A stretch of DNA of 64,000 nucleotides from Chryseobacterium sp. ZHDP1 (GTDB lineage: Bacteria; Bacteroidota; Bacteroidia; Flavobacteriales; Weeksellaceae). Location: positions 124,001-188,000 of the forward strand of contig NZ_CP075682.1 of the NCBI RefSeq assembly GCF_018603435.1, given 5' to 3'. Below the pieces are notes generated by a model. That model searched no databases and was not told the origin of the DNA. It saw only the letters and a list, made by a program, of their open reading frames with translations. Within the stretch, counting starts at the first letter, position 1. Each line of letters begins with the position of its first letter. A program made the position numbers and the translations under genes. Of the stretch, positions 55,272 to 64,000 are shown piece after piece.

Positions 55272-55379
55272 TCACCAATACAAAAAGATTTTTTATTGTA
55301 CTTATTGACCCTCAAGGATCAGTGAGCAGGGAAACTTTATGTTGAATTTTAAAATTAAACTAAAAATTAAAACAAATAT

Positions 55380-56708
55380 ATGAACACTTTAACAGGTACA
55401 AAAGAGTTTTTTACAGGTATCGACAAAATCAAATTTGAAGGAAAAGAAAGCAGGAATCCGATGGCTTTCAGATATTATGATGCAGAAAGAATTGTGATGG
55501 GAAAACCTATGAAAGACTGGACACGTTTTGCAATGGCTTGGTGGCATACATTATGTGCAAACGGAAGCGATCCGTTTGGAGGACCAACAATTCATCATCC
55601 ATGGGACATCGGAAACGATGCCGTAACCAGAGCAATGCATAAAATGGACGCAGGGTTTGAATTCATGTCTAAAATGGGTTTCAATTACTATTGTTTCCAT
55701 GATATAGATCTTGTAGATCCTGCCGATAACTGGAAAGACTACGAGAAGAATCTTCAGGCTGTCGTGGAATATGCAAAACAAAAACAGCAGGAAACCGGAA
55801 TTAAACTTTTATGGGGAACAGCAAACGTTTTCACTCATGAAAGATACATGAACGGAGCTTCCACGAACCCGAATTTTGATGTGGTTGCGTGCGCAGGAAC
55901 TCAGGTTAAAAATTCTATTGATGCTACAATTGCTCTTGGTGGTGAAAACTATGTGTTCTGGGGAGGAAGAGAAGGCTACATGAGTCTTTTAAATACCGAT
56001 ATGAAGCGTGAAAAAGAGCATTTGGCACGTTTCCTTACCATGTCCAGAGACTATGCCCGTCAGCAGGGCTTCACAGGAACTTTCCTGATTGAGCCAAAAC
56101 CGATGGAGCCTACAAAACACCAGTATGATTACGATTCTGAAACAGTGATCGGCTTTTTGAGACATTACGGATTAGATAAAGATTTTAAATTAAATATTGA
56201 AGTGAACCACGCAACACTGGCAGGTCATACTTTCGAGCATGAGCTTCAGGTGGCAGTAGATGCAGGACTTTTAGGAAGCATCGATGCAAACAGAGGAGAC
56301 TATCAGAACGGATGGGATACAGATCAGTTTCCTGTAGATTATTTAGATATGGTTCAGGCATGGCTGGTATTACTTCCTGCAGGAGGTTTAGGAAACGGAG
56401 GAGTTAATTTCGATGCTAAAATCAGAAGAAACTCTATTGATCCTGAAGATTTATTTATTTCTCATATTTCGGGAATGGATGTTTTCGCGAAAGGTCTCTT
56501 AGCCGCAGCAGATATTCTTGAAAATTCAGATTATAAAAAACTGAGAACAGACCGTTACGCATCTTTCGATAACGGAAACGGAAAGGCTTTTGAAGCAGGA
56601 ACGCTTACTTTGGAAGATCTTCAGAGGATAGCTCATGAAATTGGGGAACCACAGCCAAAAAGCGGAAAGCAGGAATTGTTTGAAGCGATTGTGAATATGT
56701 ATATCTAA
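55380..56708 (+). CDS. xylA: Xylose isomerase
   Basis: A 442-residue class II xylose isomerase, converting D-xylose to D-xylulose. Marks are [18 protein letters not shown] near the N-terminus, the catalytic FHDIDLVDP (His and Asp), the metal-binding Glu in [16 protein letters not shown], the [18 protein letters not shown] block, and GSIDANRGD. Length is usual. It lies 108 bases after xylB and starts with ATG. Confidence 0.96.
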   Translation: MNTLTGTKEFFTGIDKIKFEGKESRNPMAFRYYDAERIVMGKPMKDWTRFAMAWWHTLCANGSDPFGGPTIHHPWDIGNDAVTRAMHKMDAGFEFMSKMGFNYYCFHDIDLVDPADNWKDYEKNLQAVVEYAKQKQQETGIKLLWGTANVFTHERYMNGASTNPNFDVVACAGTQVKNSIDATIALGGENYVFWGGREGYMSLLNTDMKREKEHLARFLTMSRDYARQQGFTGTFLIEPKPMEPTKHQYDYDSETVIGFLRHYGLDKDFKLNIEVNHATLAGHTFEHELQVAVDAGLLGSIDANRGDYQNGWDTDQFPVDYLDMVQAWLVLLPAGGLGNGGVNFDAKIRRNSIDPEDLFISHISGMDVFAKGLLAAADILENSDYKKLRTDRYASFDNGNGKAFEAGTLTLEDLQRIAHEIGEPQPKSGKQELFEAIVNMYI

Positions 56709-56714
56709 ATAAAC

Positions 56715-56773
56715 GTAAAAAGGCTGCTAAACACTAAGGATTTCTCAAAACGATAATTATTAATAGCCTTTTT
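56715..56773 (+). terminator. Possible attenuator or weak terminator after xylA
   Basis: TAAAAAGGCT at 56715-56724 pairs perfectly with AGCCTTTTTA at 56764-56773; the loop is 39 bases. It stands between xylA and the SusC gene and could lower read-through. Confidence 0.4.
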
Positions 56774-56802
56774 ATTCAACCCTAATATTAAACGTAATAA
56801 TT

Positions 56803-59682
56803 ATGAATCGATCTTATTTAGCTAAAACCAATAAAGCCGCGCTCTTTTTTGCAATGGCTTTATTACCTTCCGGTTTAGCCTATTCTCAGAGTAAAAAAGA
56901 TACTGTTGCTAAGGAGAAAAAAATAGAAGAAGTAGTGGTAATCGGGTACGGAACCCAAAGAAAGGAAGCCGTAACAGGCTCCGTAGCATCTGTAAAAGGA
57001 GATGTTTTAAGAGAAGTACCTACTGCTAACATTACTCAGGCATTGCAGGGAAGAACCGCAGGGGTAGATATTAGCCAGACATCTACAAAACCCGGAGCCA
57101 GCATGCAGATTCGCATCAGAGGAACACGATCTTTAACACCCAATGCGAATGATCCGTTAATTGTTCTTGATGGAATTCCGTTTGTGGGATCACTTGGTGA
57201 CATCAGTTCCAGTGACATTAAAAGTATAGATATCCTGAAAGATGCTTCTGCAACTGCGATTTATGGTTCCAGAGGAGCGAACGGAGTTATTTTGGTAACA
57301 ACAAACAGAGGTTCCAAAGGTCAGAAGCCGAGATTTACTTACAATTCTTTCACAGGAGTTCAGACCTTGTTTTCAAGGTTTCCGATGATGGACGGTCCTA
57401 AATTGGCTAAATTAAGAGCTGATGCAGGAAATATTTACGGATTAGGAAAAGATGAAACATTAGACACCAATACAGATTGGCAAAAGCTGTATTACAAACC
57501 GGCCATGATGACCAGTCATGATGTAGGGGTTTCGGGGGGAACGGAAGGAGGTAATTACAACGTAGGTTTATCCTATTTTAAGCAGGACGCTTTAATTCCG
57601 ATCCAGAATTATGAAAGATTCTCACTAAGGATTGCTTTGGATCAACAGGTTGGTAAAAGCTTCAAATTCGGATTTACATCCAATACCAACTATACAGTGT
57701 CAGAAGGGAATGGCGTGGCAGGAGCGCCGGTTCTGGGCAACTCTCCGCTAGCAAACCCTTATAATGCAGATGGAAGTATTAAAAGAACCATTAGTACGGC
57801 ATCGAATATTGATCAGTCCTGGGTATACATCAGAAAAACCCTCGAAAATCTGGGGGATAAATATGTAGATGAAAGCAAAGGTCTTTCTTCATACAATAAT
57901 TTATATGGAGAAGTAAGCTTGCCGATTAGCGGTTTGAAATACAGATTAAATGTCGGATTGGATTATACCACTTCTAACAGCGGAAACTATACAGGAGTAG
58001 GGGTTTTCAATGTGAATTCAGCCGCTCCTTCCAGTGCAGGAAAAGGAAACAGCCAGACTTATCACTGGACATTAGAAAATTTATTAACCTATGACAAAAC
58101 TTTTGGAAAACATAAGATTAATGCTGTAGCTTTATACTCTGCAGAAGGAAATCGGTATATCAGCAGCTATATGAGTGCCAAAAATGTACCGTCAGACTTC
58201 TTCCAGTATTACAATTTGGGACAGTCTCCGCAAGCAGATATTTCTGTGAAGCCTGAAGATCAGGTATATGTACAGAGAGGGCTTATATCGTATATGGGAC
58301 GTGCTATGTACACCTATGATAATAAATACATGATTACAGCAACGCTTCGTGCAGATGGTGCATCTGTTTTGGCACCGGGTAACAAATGGCATACCTATCC
58401 CGCAATATCTTTAGGCTGGAATTTGGCGAATGAATCTTTCATGCAGAGTCTCAAAGCCATCAATCAGTTCAAATTAAGATACGGATGGGGGCAGACTTCC
58501 AATCAGGCGGTTGGTCCGTACACTACCAAAGGTACTTTAGGGGTTGTTCCGTATAATTTCGGAAATACAAATACGACAGGGGTATATATTACTACTGCAC
58601 CAAATCCAGAGTTGGGCTGGGAATACTCTAAAACCAATAACTTCGGTTTGGATTTCGGATTATTTAATAATAGATTGACAGGTACTGTAGAGTATTACAG
58701 AACTAAAACAGAGCAGGTTTTATCTCCGACAAATCTTCCTATATCCGGAGGTATTGCAAGTGTAACGAACAATATAGGACAGATAGAAAACAAAGGTTGG
58801 GAAGTTTCACTTAATGGTACGATCATAAACAATCCTGATGGCTTCAGCTGGGATGCAGGAGTTAACTGGTATGCCAACAGAAATCAGATTTTAGCTTTGA
58901 ATTCAGGGACTACCCGTGATGTGGCGAACAATTGGTTTGTAGGACATAATATCAATGCGATCTATGACTATCAGAACATTGGCTTGTGGCAGCAGGGAGA
59001 TCCTTATCTGAATATATTGGAGCCGGGTGGTAATATAGGGATGATTAAAGTTCTTTACACCGGCGGTTACAATGCAGATGGTACTCCGGTAAGAGCAATC
59101 GGTCCGGACGACAGACAAATTATCGATACAGCTCCGGATTGGCAGGGTGGTTTCAATATGAGATTTGCTTACAAAAATTTTGAATTGAGTACTGTAGGTG
59201 CATTTCAGCATGGTGGTGTTTTAATCAGTTCTATTTATGGTTCTTCGGGTTATCTTAACAGATTAACGGGAAGAGGGAATAACGTAGATGTAGATTACTG
59301 GACGGCAGAAAATCCGAATGTAAGATATCCTAAGCCGGGAGGTATAATGAGTGGAGATAATCCGAAATACGGTTCTACTCTTGCTTACTTCGATGGATCT
59401 TATCTTAAACTGAGAACAATAACACTAGGTTATAATTTGAAGAAAGAATTTTTAGATGATCTGAAATTAAATAGTTTAAGAATTTATGTAACGGTAACTA
59501 ATCCTCTGGTTCTTTTCTCTCCTTATCATAAAGAATCAGGGATGGATCCTGAACCGAACTCTTACGGTAACCAGAATCAGGCGGTAAACAGCAGTCTTCC
59601 TTATAATGCGCGTCAGCTGATTATAGGAACCAATAATCCGTCTACACGTAATTATCTAATGGGAATCAATTTATCTTTTTAA
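56803..59682 (+). CDS. SusC-type TonB-dependent outer-membrane transporter
   Basis: A 959-residue outer-membrane receptor. After a signal peptide (ends LAYSQ), it lacks the carboxypeptidase-D-like domain and goes straight into KIEEVVVIGYGTQRKEAVTG and the plug (LQGRTAGVDISQ, then IKSIDILKDASATAIYGSRG). The barrel ends in GINLSF. Position after xylA and before the SusD gene suggests uptake of xylose-containing oligosaccharides. Confidence 0.95.
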   Translation: MNRSYLAKTNKAALFFAMALLPSGLAYSQSKKDTVAKEKKIEEVVVIGYGTQRKEAVTGSVASVKGDVLREVPTANITQALQGRTAGVDISQTSTKPGASMQIRIRGTRSLTPNANDPLIVLDGIPFVGSLGDISSSDIKSIDILKDASATAIYGSRGANGVILVTTNRGSKGQKPRFTYNSFTGVQTLFSRFPMMDGPKLAKLRADAGNIYGLGKDETLDTNTDWQKLYYKPAMMTSHDVGVSGGTEGGNYNVGLSYFKQDALIPIQNYERFSLRIALDQQVGKSFKFGFTSNTNYTVSEGNGVAGAPVLGNSPLANPYNADGSIKRTISTASNIDQSWVYIRKTLENLGDKYVDESKGLSSYNNLYGEVSLPISGLKYRLNVGLDYTTSNSGNYTGVGVFNVNSAAPSSAGKGNSQTYHWTLENLLTYDKTFGKHKINAVALYSAEGNRYISSYMSAKNVPSDFFQYYNLGQSPQADISVKPEDQVYVQRGLISYMGRAMYTYDNKYMITATLRADGASVLAPGNKWHTYPAISLGWNLANESFMQSLKAINQFKLRYGWGQTSNQAVGPYTTKGTLGVVPYNFGNTNTTGVYITTAPNPELGWEYSKTNNFGLDFGLFNNRLTGTVEYYRTKTEQVLSPTNLPISGGIASVTNNIGQIENKGWEVSLNGTIINNPDGFSWDAGVNWYANRNQILALNSGTTRDVANNWFVGHNINAIYDYQNIGLWQQGDPYLNILEPGGNIGMIKVLYTGGYNADGTPVRAIGPDDRQIIDTAPDWQGGFNMRFAYKNFELSTVGAFQHGGVLISSIYGSSGYLNRLTGRGNNVDVDYWTAENPNVRYPKPGGIMSGDNPKYGSTLAYFDGSYLKLRTITLGYNLKKEFLDDLKLNSLRIYVTVTNPLVLFSPYHKESGMDPEPNSYGNQNQAVNSSLPYNARQLIIGTNNPSTRNYLMGINLSF

Positions 59683-59693
59683 ATTACAAAATC

Positions 59694-61637
59694 ATGATCA
59701 AGTTTAATAAAAAAATAGTTTTAGGAGCGTTTTTCTTCTCGCTTTGCTTATCCAGTTGTAATGAAATTCTGGACGAACAGCCAAGATCTAACTATACGGT
59801 GGATTATTTTAATACGCCGGATGGGGTAACAGCAGGGGTTACATCTTTATACAGAAGTTTGCGTTTATTGTATGGTAACGGCTACTTCATGAGTAACTGC
59901 CAGAACGGAACCGACGAATCTACTTTTGCACAGAGTGCAGACGGAAACTTTAAAGAATTGGACTTTTCAGGAAATGGTAATGTTACGCCCGCTTCTTTCC
60001 CTCCGAGTATGATTTGGGGATCTGTATTCCCTTCTATTAATACCGCAAACGGAATTGTAGAAAGAGGTCCGCAGTTTGGTGTGGCAGAATCATTAATTTC
60101 CGAAGCAAGATTCTTCAGAGCATTTGATTACTTTATGCTGGTTCAGACGTATGGAGGAGTTCCGTTAGATTTGGGAGCAGGAGAACTTGCACTCAATACA
60201 AATGCGATAACAACTTCTAAAAGAAATACCGTTCCGGAAGTTTACACCAGAGGAATTTTTCCTGATCTCAGAAAAGCAATAGATAATTTACCTGCTTCAC
60301 CAAGAGTAACGGGAGGAGTAACGAAAAATGTTGCAAGATTATTTTTAGCAAAAGCCTACCTTACATACGGATGGTGGCTGCAGAATCCGAACAGCATTCC
60401 AACGTATCCGGACGCTCCAAGAACCGATCCGGATGGTCATAATGCACAATGGTACTTCCAGCAGGCGTATGACACAGCTATGCAGGGAATAACTACTCCC
60501 GGTCCATATGCTTTACAACCTACATTTTATGATGTCAATGTAGGATCAAACGACAGAAACAACGAATGTATGCTATATGCGGATCATACTCAGGCTAGTG
60601 CATTTTATAACGAATCAGATCCTGTAGGTTTCGGTTCCGGATGGGCTCCTGATAACTTCGCTGCGTGGATGCAGACATGGAACTACACCAACCTGAAGAG
60701 CAGCAGTTCTGCAACAACCTTTACTGCTGTAAGTTCTGTACAGCGTGCTGCAACACAATCTTTAGGTCGTCCATGGGTTCGTATGGCTCCTCCGATTGGA
60801 GTTATTCAGAATACATTTGCTGATAAAACTACCGATTCAAGATATGACGGTACTTTTGTTACGACTTACAGAGGTAATTGGGACAAAGCAGGTGTTACAA
60901 ACCCTGTTCTGTATAATGCCAATAACTTACCTGTACAGCCGGGAGGAGCGATTCTGAGCTTCCTTAACGATGATTCCCAAACGCCAACTTATCCTTCAGG
61001 AGCAGGGCAAAACGGTGTGGGCGCAGGTACATTACCGGGAAGAGCAGATTGGGTAGTTGCACCAAACGGAATCAGCAGAATTGTTTATCCGGGATTGTGG
61101 AAAATCGGAACGTACCGTACGGATGATCCAAACGGACTGGGATATCCGAACGCGGGGCTTACTCGCCCTTTCAACGTAGCAAAATTCTCAGAATTCTACT
61201 TTATCGCAGCAGAAGCAGCTGTAAAAGGAGCTTCAGGTTCTATGACGGCGAGAGATTTAATTAATGTAATCCGTGCAAGAGCAGGAAAATGGAAATTTAA
61301 TAACGCTCAAAATACAACGTACATTGCAGATAATAGTGCCGCAATGACTGCTGCAACGCCTTCTGTAATTACTATTGATTATATTCTGGCAGAAAGATCC
61401 CGTGAATACTACGGAGAATTCTACAGATGGTACGATTTAGTACGTACACAGAAATGGGGCGAATACGCAGCTTCTTATAAAATCGGAGGTACTGCTTATG
61501 GAAACCATACACCGCAGACCGTAACACGTAATATTCAGCCGTTCCATTATCTGAGACCGATTCCGCAGGGACAAATCGATGCCATGAGTGGTGCAACTGC
61601 TGAAGAAAAAGCAAAATACCAGAATCCTGGTTATTAA
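59694..61637 (+). CDS. SusD-type surface lipoprotein
   Basis: A 647-residue SusD protein, at the large end of the family. The lipobox is LSSC (near residue 22), followed by NEILDEQPRSNYTVDYF. Helical core elements are EARFFRAFDYFMLVQTYGGV and VARLFLAKAYLTYG; the C-terminal ERSREYYGEFYRWYDLVRTQ motif is present. It starts 11 bases after the SusC stop, so the two are co-transcribed and form one uptake pair. Confidence 0.94.
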   Translation: MIKFNKKIVLGAFFFSLCLSSCNEILDEQPRSNYTVDYFNTPDGVTAGVTSLYRSLRLLYGNGYFMSNCQNGTDESTFAQSADGNFKELDFSGNGNVTPASFPPSMIWGSVFPSINTANGIVERGPQFGVAESLISEARFFRAFDYFMLVQTYGGVPLDLGAGELALNTNAITTSKRNTVPEVYTRGIFPDLRKAIDNLPASPRVTGGVTKNVARLFLAKAYLTYGWWLQNPNSIPTYPDAPRTDPDGHNAQWYFQQAYDTAMQGITTPGPYALQPTFYDVNVGSNDRNNECMLYADHTQASAFYNESDPVGFGSGWAPDNFAAWMQTWNYTNLKSSSSATTFTAVSSVQRAATQSLGRPWVRMAPPIGVIQNTFADKTTDSRYDGTFVTTYRGNWDKAGVTNPVLYNANNLPVQPGGAILSFLNDDSQTPTYPSGAGQNGVGAGTLPGRADWVVAPNGISRIVYPGLWKIGTYRTDDPNGLGYPNAGLTRPFNVAKFSEFYFIAAEAAVKGASGSMTARDLINVIRARAGKWKFNNAQNTTYIADNSAAMTAATPSVITIDYILAERSREYYGEFYRWYDLVRTQKWGEYAASYKIGGTAYGNHTPQTVTRNIQPFHYLRPIPQGQIDAMSGATAEEKAKYQNPGY

Positions 61638-61669
61638 AAGTGAGTTAGTTTCACATTCATATATAGTTT

Positions 61670-61703
61670 ACAGGGCAGATCCTAAAATATCTGCCTTGTT
61701 TTT
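61670..61703 (+). terminator. Terminator after the SusD gene
   Basis: ACAGGGCAGAT at 61670-61680 pairs with ATCTGCCTTGT at 61689-61699 with a single G-T pair, followed by T residues. Confidence 0.65.
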
Positions 61704-61723
61704 TAATTAAAAATTTTAATGGT

Positions 61724-62902
61724 ATGGAAAAAACATGGCGTTGGTTTGGGAAAAACGATAAAATTAAATTACAAACCCTTTTACAAATTGGTGTAGAAGG
61801 TATTGTTTCGGCATTACACGACATTCCTAACGGAGAAATCTGGAGCTTAGAGGCTGTTAACGATTATAAAAATTATATAGAAAGTCACGGTCTTCGCTGG
61901 TCTGTTGTAGAGAGTCTTCCCGTAAGCGAAGCGATCAAATACGGAGGAGAAGACCGTGATTTTTTAATAGAAAATTATATTAAAAGTCTCGAAAACTTAG
62001 GAAAAGCAGGGATAACTACGGTTTGCTACAATTTTATGCCGGTTTTAGACTGGGCAAGAACAGATCTTTTCCATGAGTGGGAAGACGGTTCATCATCATT
62101 GTACTTTAACAAAGCAAGATTTGCTTATTTTGAAATTCATATTCTTAAAAGAAAAGGAGCAGAAAAAGATTACACTCAGGAAATTCTTCAAAAAGTTGAA
62201 GAACTGAAAAATACACTCACAGAAAAAGATAACCATGATCTGATCGATTCAGTTATTGTGAAAACACAGGGATTCGTTAACGGAAACATTAAAGAAGGCG
62301 AATTAAATCCCGTAGAAAAATTTAACAATTTACTGGCATTATATGATGGGATTGATAAAAATCAGCTTCGCGAAAACCTGAAATATTTCCTCGAAAAAAT
62401 AATGCCGGTTTGTGAAGAATGGAATATCCAGATGTGTGTTCATCCCGATGATCCGCCCTTCGCATTACTCGGTTTACCAAGAATTGTCACCAACGAAGAA
62501 GATATCGACTGGTTTCTGAATGCAGTAGACAATTCCTATAACGGACTGACTTTCTGTGCAGGTTCTTTGAGTGCCAATCTACAAAACGATGTTCCGAAAC
62601 TGGCTCAGAAATTTGCTCACAGAACAAAATTTGTTCATCTCAGAAGCACCAATGTTTTTGAAAACGGAGACTTTATTGAAGCACATCATTTAAGCGGAAG
62701 AGGAAAGTTAATCGATGTAATAAGAGTATTTGAAAAAGAAAATCCCGATCTGCCCATGAGAATTGATCACGGAAGATTATTGTCGGAAGATACAGATAAA
62801 GGCTATAATCCGGGATATTCTTTCTTGGGAAGGATGCTGGCTTTAGGACAGATAGAAGGAGTAATGGCAGCCGTACAGAATGAAATGAACAAAAAACTTT
62901 AG
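61724..62902 (+). CDS. uxuA: D-mannonate dehydratase
   Basis: A 392-residue UxuA, which dehydrates D-mannonate to 2-keto-3-deoxygluconate in glucuronate breakdown. Features are TWRWFGKNDKIKLQTLLQIG near the N-terminus, GIVSALHDIP, the metal-binding CVHPDDPPFALLGLPRI region, the NGLTFCAGSLSAN loop and RIDHGRLLSED. Length is normal for the family. Next to it is an SDR gene and then uxaC, which completes the glucuronate route. Confidence 0.95.
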   Translation: MEKTWRWFGKNDKIKLQTLLQIGVEGIVSALHDIPNGEIWSLEAVNDYKNYIESHGLRWSVVESLPVSEAIKYGGEDRDFLIENYIKSLENLGKAGITTVCYNFMPVLDWARTDLFHEWEDGSSSLYFNKARFAYFEIHILKRKGAEKDYTQEILQKVEELKNTLTEKDNHDLIDSVIVKTQGFVNGNIKEGELNPVEKFNNLLALYDGIDKNQLRENLKYFLEKIMPVCEEWNIQMCVHPDDPPFALLGLPRIVTNEEDIDWFLNAVDNSYNGLTFCAGSLSANLQNDVPKLAQKFAHRTKFVHLRSTNVFENGDFIEAHHLSGRGKLIDVIRVFEKENPDLPMRIDHGRLLSEDTDKGYNPGYSFLGRMLALGQIEGVMAAVQNEMNKKL

Positions 62903-62909
62903 TAAGACA

Positions 62910-62993
62910 GAACCCGAAGGGTTCAATACAAATACCGTAGGTGAAACCTATGTAAAACAGAATACAATGAACAGCGAACCCGAAGGGTTCAAT
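62910..62993. repeat. Two copies of a small palindromic repeat
   Basis: GAACCCGAAGGGTTCAAT occurs at 62910-62927 and 62976-62993; each copy holds the palindrome GAACCC/GGGTTC. Between them TAGGTGAAACCTA forms another. It resembles a small interspersed repeat of this group. It lies between uxuA and the SDR gene. Confidence 0.75.
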
Positions 62994-63021
62994 ATCAACC
63001 ATCATTCATCAAAAATAAAAA

Positions 63022-63837
63022 ATGAACGAAATATTCAGTATAAAAGATAAAGTCGCAGTCATTACAGGAGCTTCCGGCGTTTTGGGAGGAAGCCTTGCCA
63101 AAAGTTTTATCGAAGCCGGTGCAAAAGTGGTGATGTTAGGAAGAAACCACGAAACACTGCAGTCCCGTGTAAAGGAACTTGCAGGTTCAGAAGATAATGC
63201 ATTTGCCGTGGAAGCCAATGTAATGAACATTGAAAGTCTGGAAAAGGCATCAGAAAAAATCATCGAAAAATATGGTAAAATAGATATTTTACTGAACATC
63301 GCCGGAGGAAATATTCCTTCAGCAACCTTATCTCCCGACCAGTCATTTTTCGACATGAATATCAGCGGATGGGATGAGGTTACTGCTCTTAATATCAACG
63401 GAACCGTTTATCCTAGCTATGTTTTCGGAAAAATAATGGCGGAACAGAAAAGCGGCAGCATTGTTAATATTTCATCAATGGCAGCGTATTCTGCAATTAC
63501 AAGAGTCGCCGGATATTCGGCGGCAAAATCCGCAATTACCAATTTTACCCAATGGCTGGCTTCCGATCTGGCTTTAAAATTCGGAGATAAAATCCGTGTA
63601 AATGCAGTAGCACCGGGATTTTTCATCGGAGATCAGAACCGTGCTATTTTACTCAATCCTGATGGATCTTTAACGGACAGAAGCAAAAAAGTAATTGCCA
63701 AAACACCCATGCAGAGATTCGGGGAAGTGGAAGAGTTAAACGGAACTGTACAGTTTCTCTGTTCAGATGCCGCAAGCTTCATTACCGGAGCTTTAATTCC
63801 CGTTGATGGAGGTTTTAGTGCTTTCAGCGGAGTTTAA
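63022..63837 (+). CDS. SDR-family oxidoreductase, probable fructuronate reductase
   Basis: A 271-residue short-chain dehydrogenase. The cofactor motif is TGASGVLGGS, then NIAGG, and the catalytic pair is in YSAAKSA, with Ser in the preceding SMAAYS region. The family alone does not give the substrate. Between uxuA and uxaC the missing step is the reduction of D-fructuronate to D-mannonate, and Bacteroidota use an SDR instead of UxuB for it in several genomes; so I infer that role. Confidence 0.82.
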   Translation: MNEIFSIKDKVAVITGASGVLGGSLAKSFIEAGAKVVMLGRNHETLQSRVKELAGSEDNAFAVEANVMNIESLEKASEKIIEKYGKIDILLNIAGGNIPSATLSPDQSFFDMNISGWDEVTALNINGTVYPSYVFGKIMAEQKSGSIVNISSMAAYSAITRVAGYSAAKSAITNFTQWLASDLALKFGDKIRVNAVAPGFFIGDQNRAILLNPDGSLTDRSKKVIAKTPMQRFGEVEELNGTVQFLCSDAASFITGALIPVDGGFSAFSGV

Positions 63838-63854
63838 TTTTTTTAAATTGAATA

Positions 63855-64000
63855 ATGAGTCATTTCATTAAAAATAAAGATATTTTCGGAGATTCGTTTT
63901 TGTTGGGATCAGCAAAAGCAGAGAACCTCTATTTTGGCTATGCGGAAGGAATGCCCATCATCGATTATCATAATCATCTGGAACCTGATGTCATTTCACA
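63855..64000 (+). CDS. uxaC: Glucuronate isomerase, N-terminal part
   Basis: The first 48 residues of UxaC, which turns D-glucuronate into D-fructuronate. The start is ATG at 63855, 17 bases after the SDR stop. The metal-binding motif IIDYHNHL is present at the expected place after FGYAEGMP. The gene runs out of the window. Identification rests on this N-terminal motif and the neighbours. Confidence 0.85.
   Translation, partial: MSHFIKNKDIFGDSFLLGSAKAENLYFGYAEGMPIIDYHNHLEPDVIS

Noticed and set aside
32724..61637. The two SusC/SusD pairs as a duplication
   Set aside because: They differ in length, domain make-up and sequence, and only share family motifs.

Overview
The window looks like a chromosome segment of a low-GC Bacteroidota of the Flavobacteriia, most like Chryseobacterium and relatives. 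The signs are SusC/SusD pairs, a TTTG-N19-TATATTTG promoter in front of a tRNA gene, a CTnDOT-like tyrosine integrase, DUF6520 and MauE-type proteins, and weak or absent Shine-Dalgarno sites. The genus is inferred from family content only.

Left chromosomal part (1-18.0 kb). This holds the end of carA, a serine hydrolase set between carA and carB, carB, a run of small hypothetical and enzyme genes, an ABC ATPase with its membrane partner, DUF2911, GNAT, cupin, zinc-ribbon and dienelactone-hydrolase genes, an HsdR_N-like protein divergent from holA, trxB, and tRNA-Ser(UGA).

Genomic island (18,009-52,137, about 34.1 kb). A 17-bp direct repeat marks both ends. The left copy is the 3' end of tRNA-Ser and the right copy stands alone next to what looks like the old tRNA terminator. 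A tyrosine integrase sits just inside the left end. I see no relaxase or conjugation genes. The cargo falls in four parts. (a) A tightly overlapping operon has Vsr, a C5-cytosine methyltransferase, a protein with two GHKL ATPase modules, a receiver-domain protein, an HNH nuclease, a probable PD-(D/E)XK protein and one unknown. It reads as a restriction system wired to a phosphorelay-like pair. (b) A minus-strand cluster of unknown small genes with an XRE-type regulator. (c) A TlpA-SusC-SusD set with a small cysteine-pair protein, a MauE-like membrane protein and a TPR-AraC regulator, followed by a possible nuclease, a DUF421 protein, a DUF6265 protein and an AraC regulator. (d) A 192-bp tandem repeat array, two small HTH proteins, a DUF1016 nuclease, a type IIG restriction-methylation enzyme, a silent second recognition-domain cassette in opposite orientation, and a serine recombinase. 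A perfect 23-bp inverted repeat inside the type IIG gene and at the start of the silent cassette marks a 1,821-bp invertible segment. Flipping it would give an in-frame 1,260-residue enzyme with another target recognition domain. This is the clearest unusual system in the window.

Right chromosomal part (52.2-64.0 kb). A Nudix-type sugar regulator, xylulokinase, xylose isomerase, a SusC/SusD pair, mannonate dehydratase, an SDR taken as fructuronate reductase, and the start of glucuronate isomerase form one sugar locus. Uptake plus xylose and glucuronate catabolism together suggest use of glucuronoxylan fragments.
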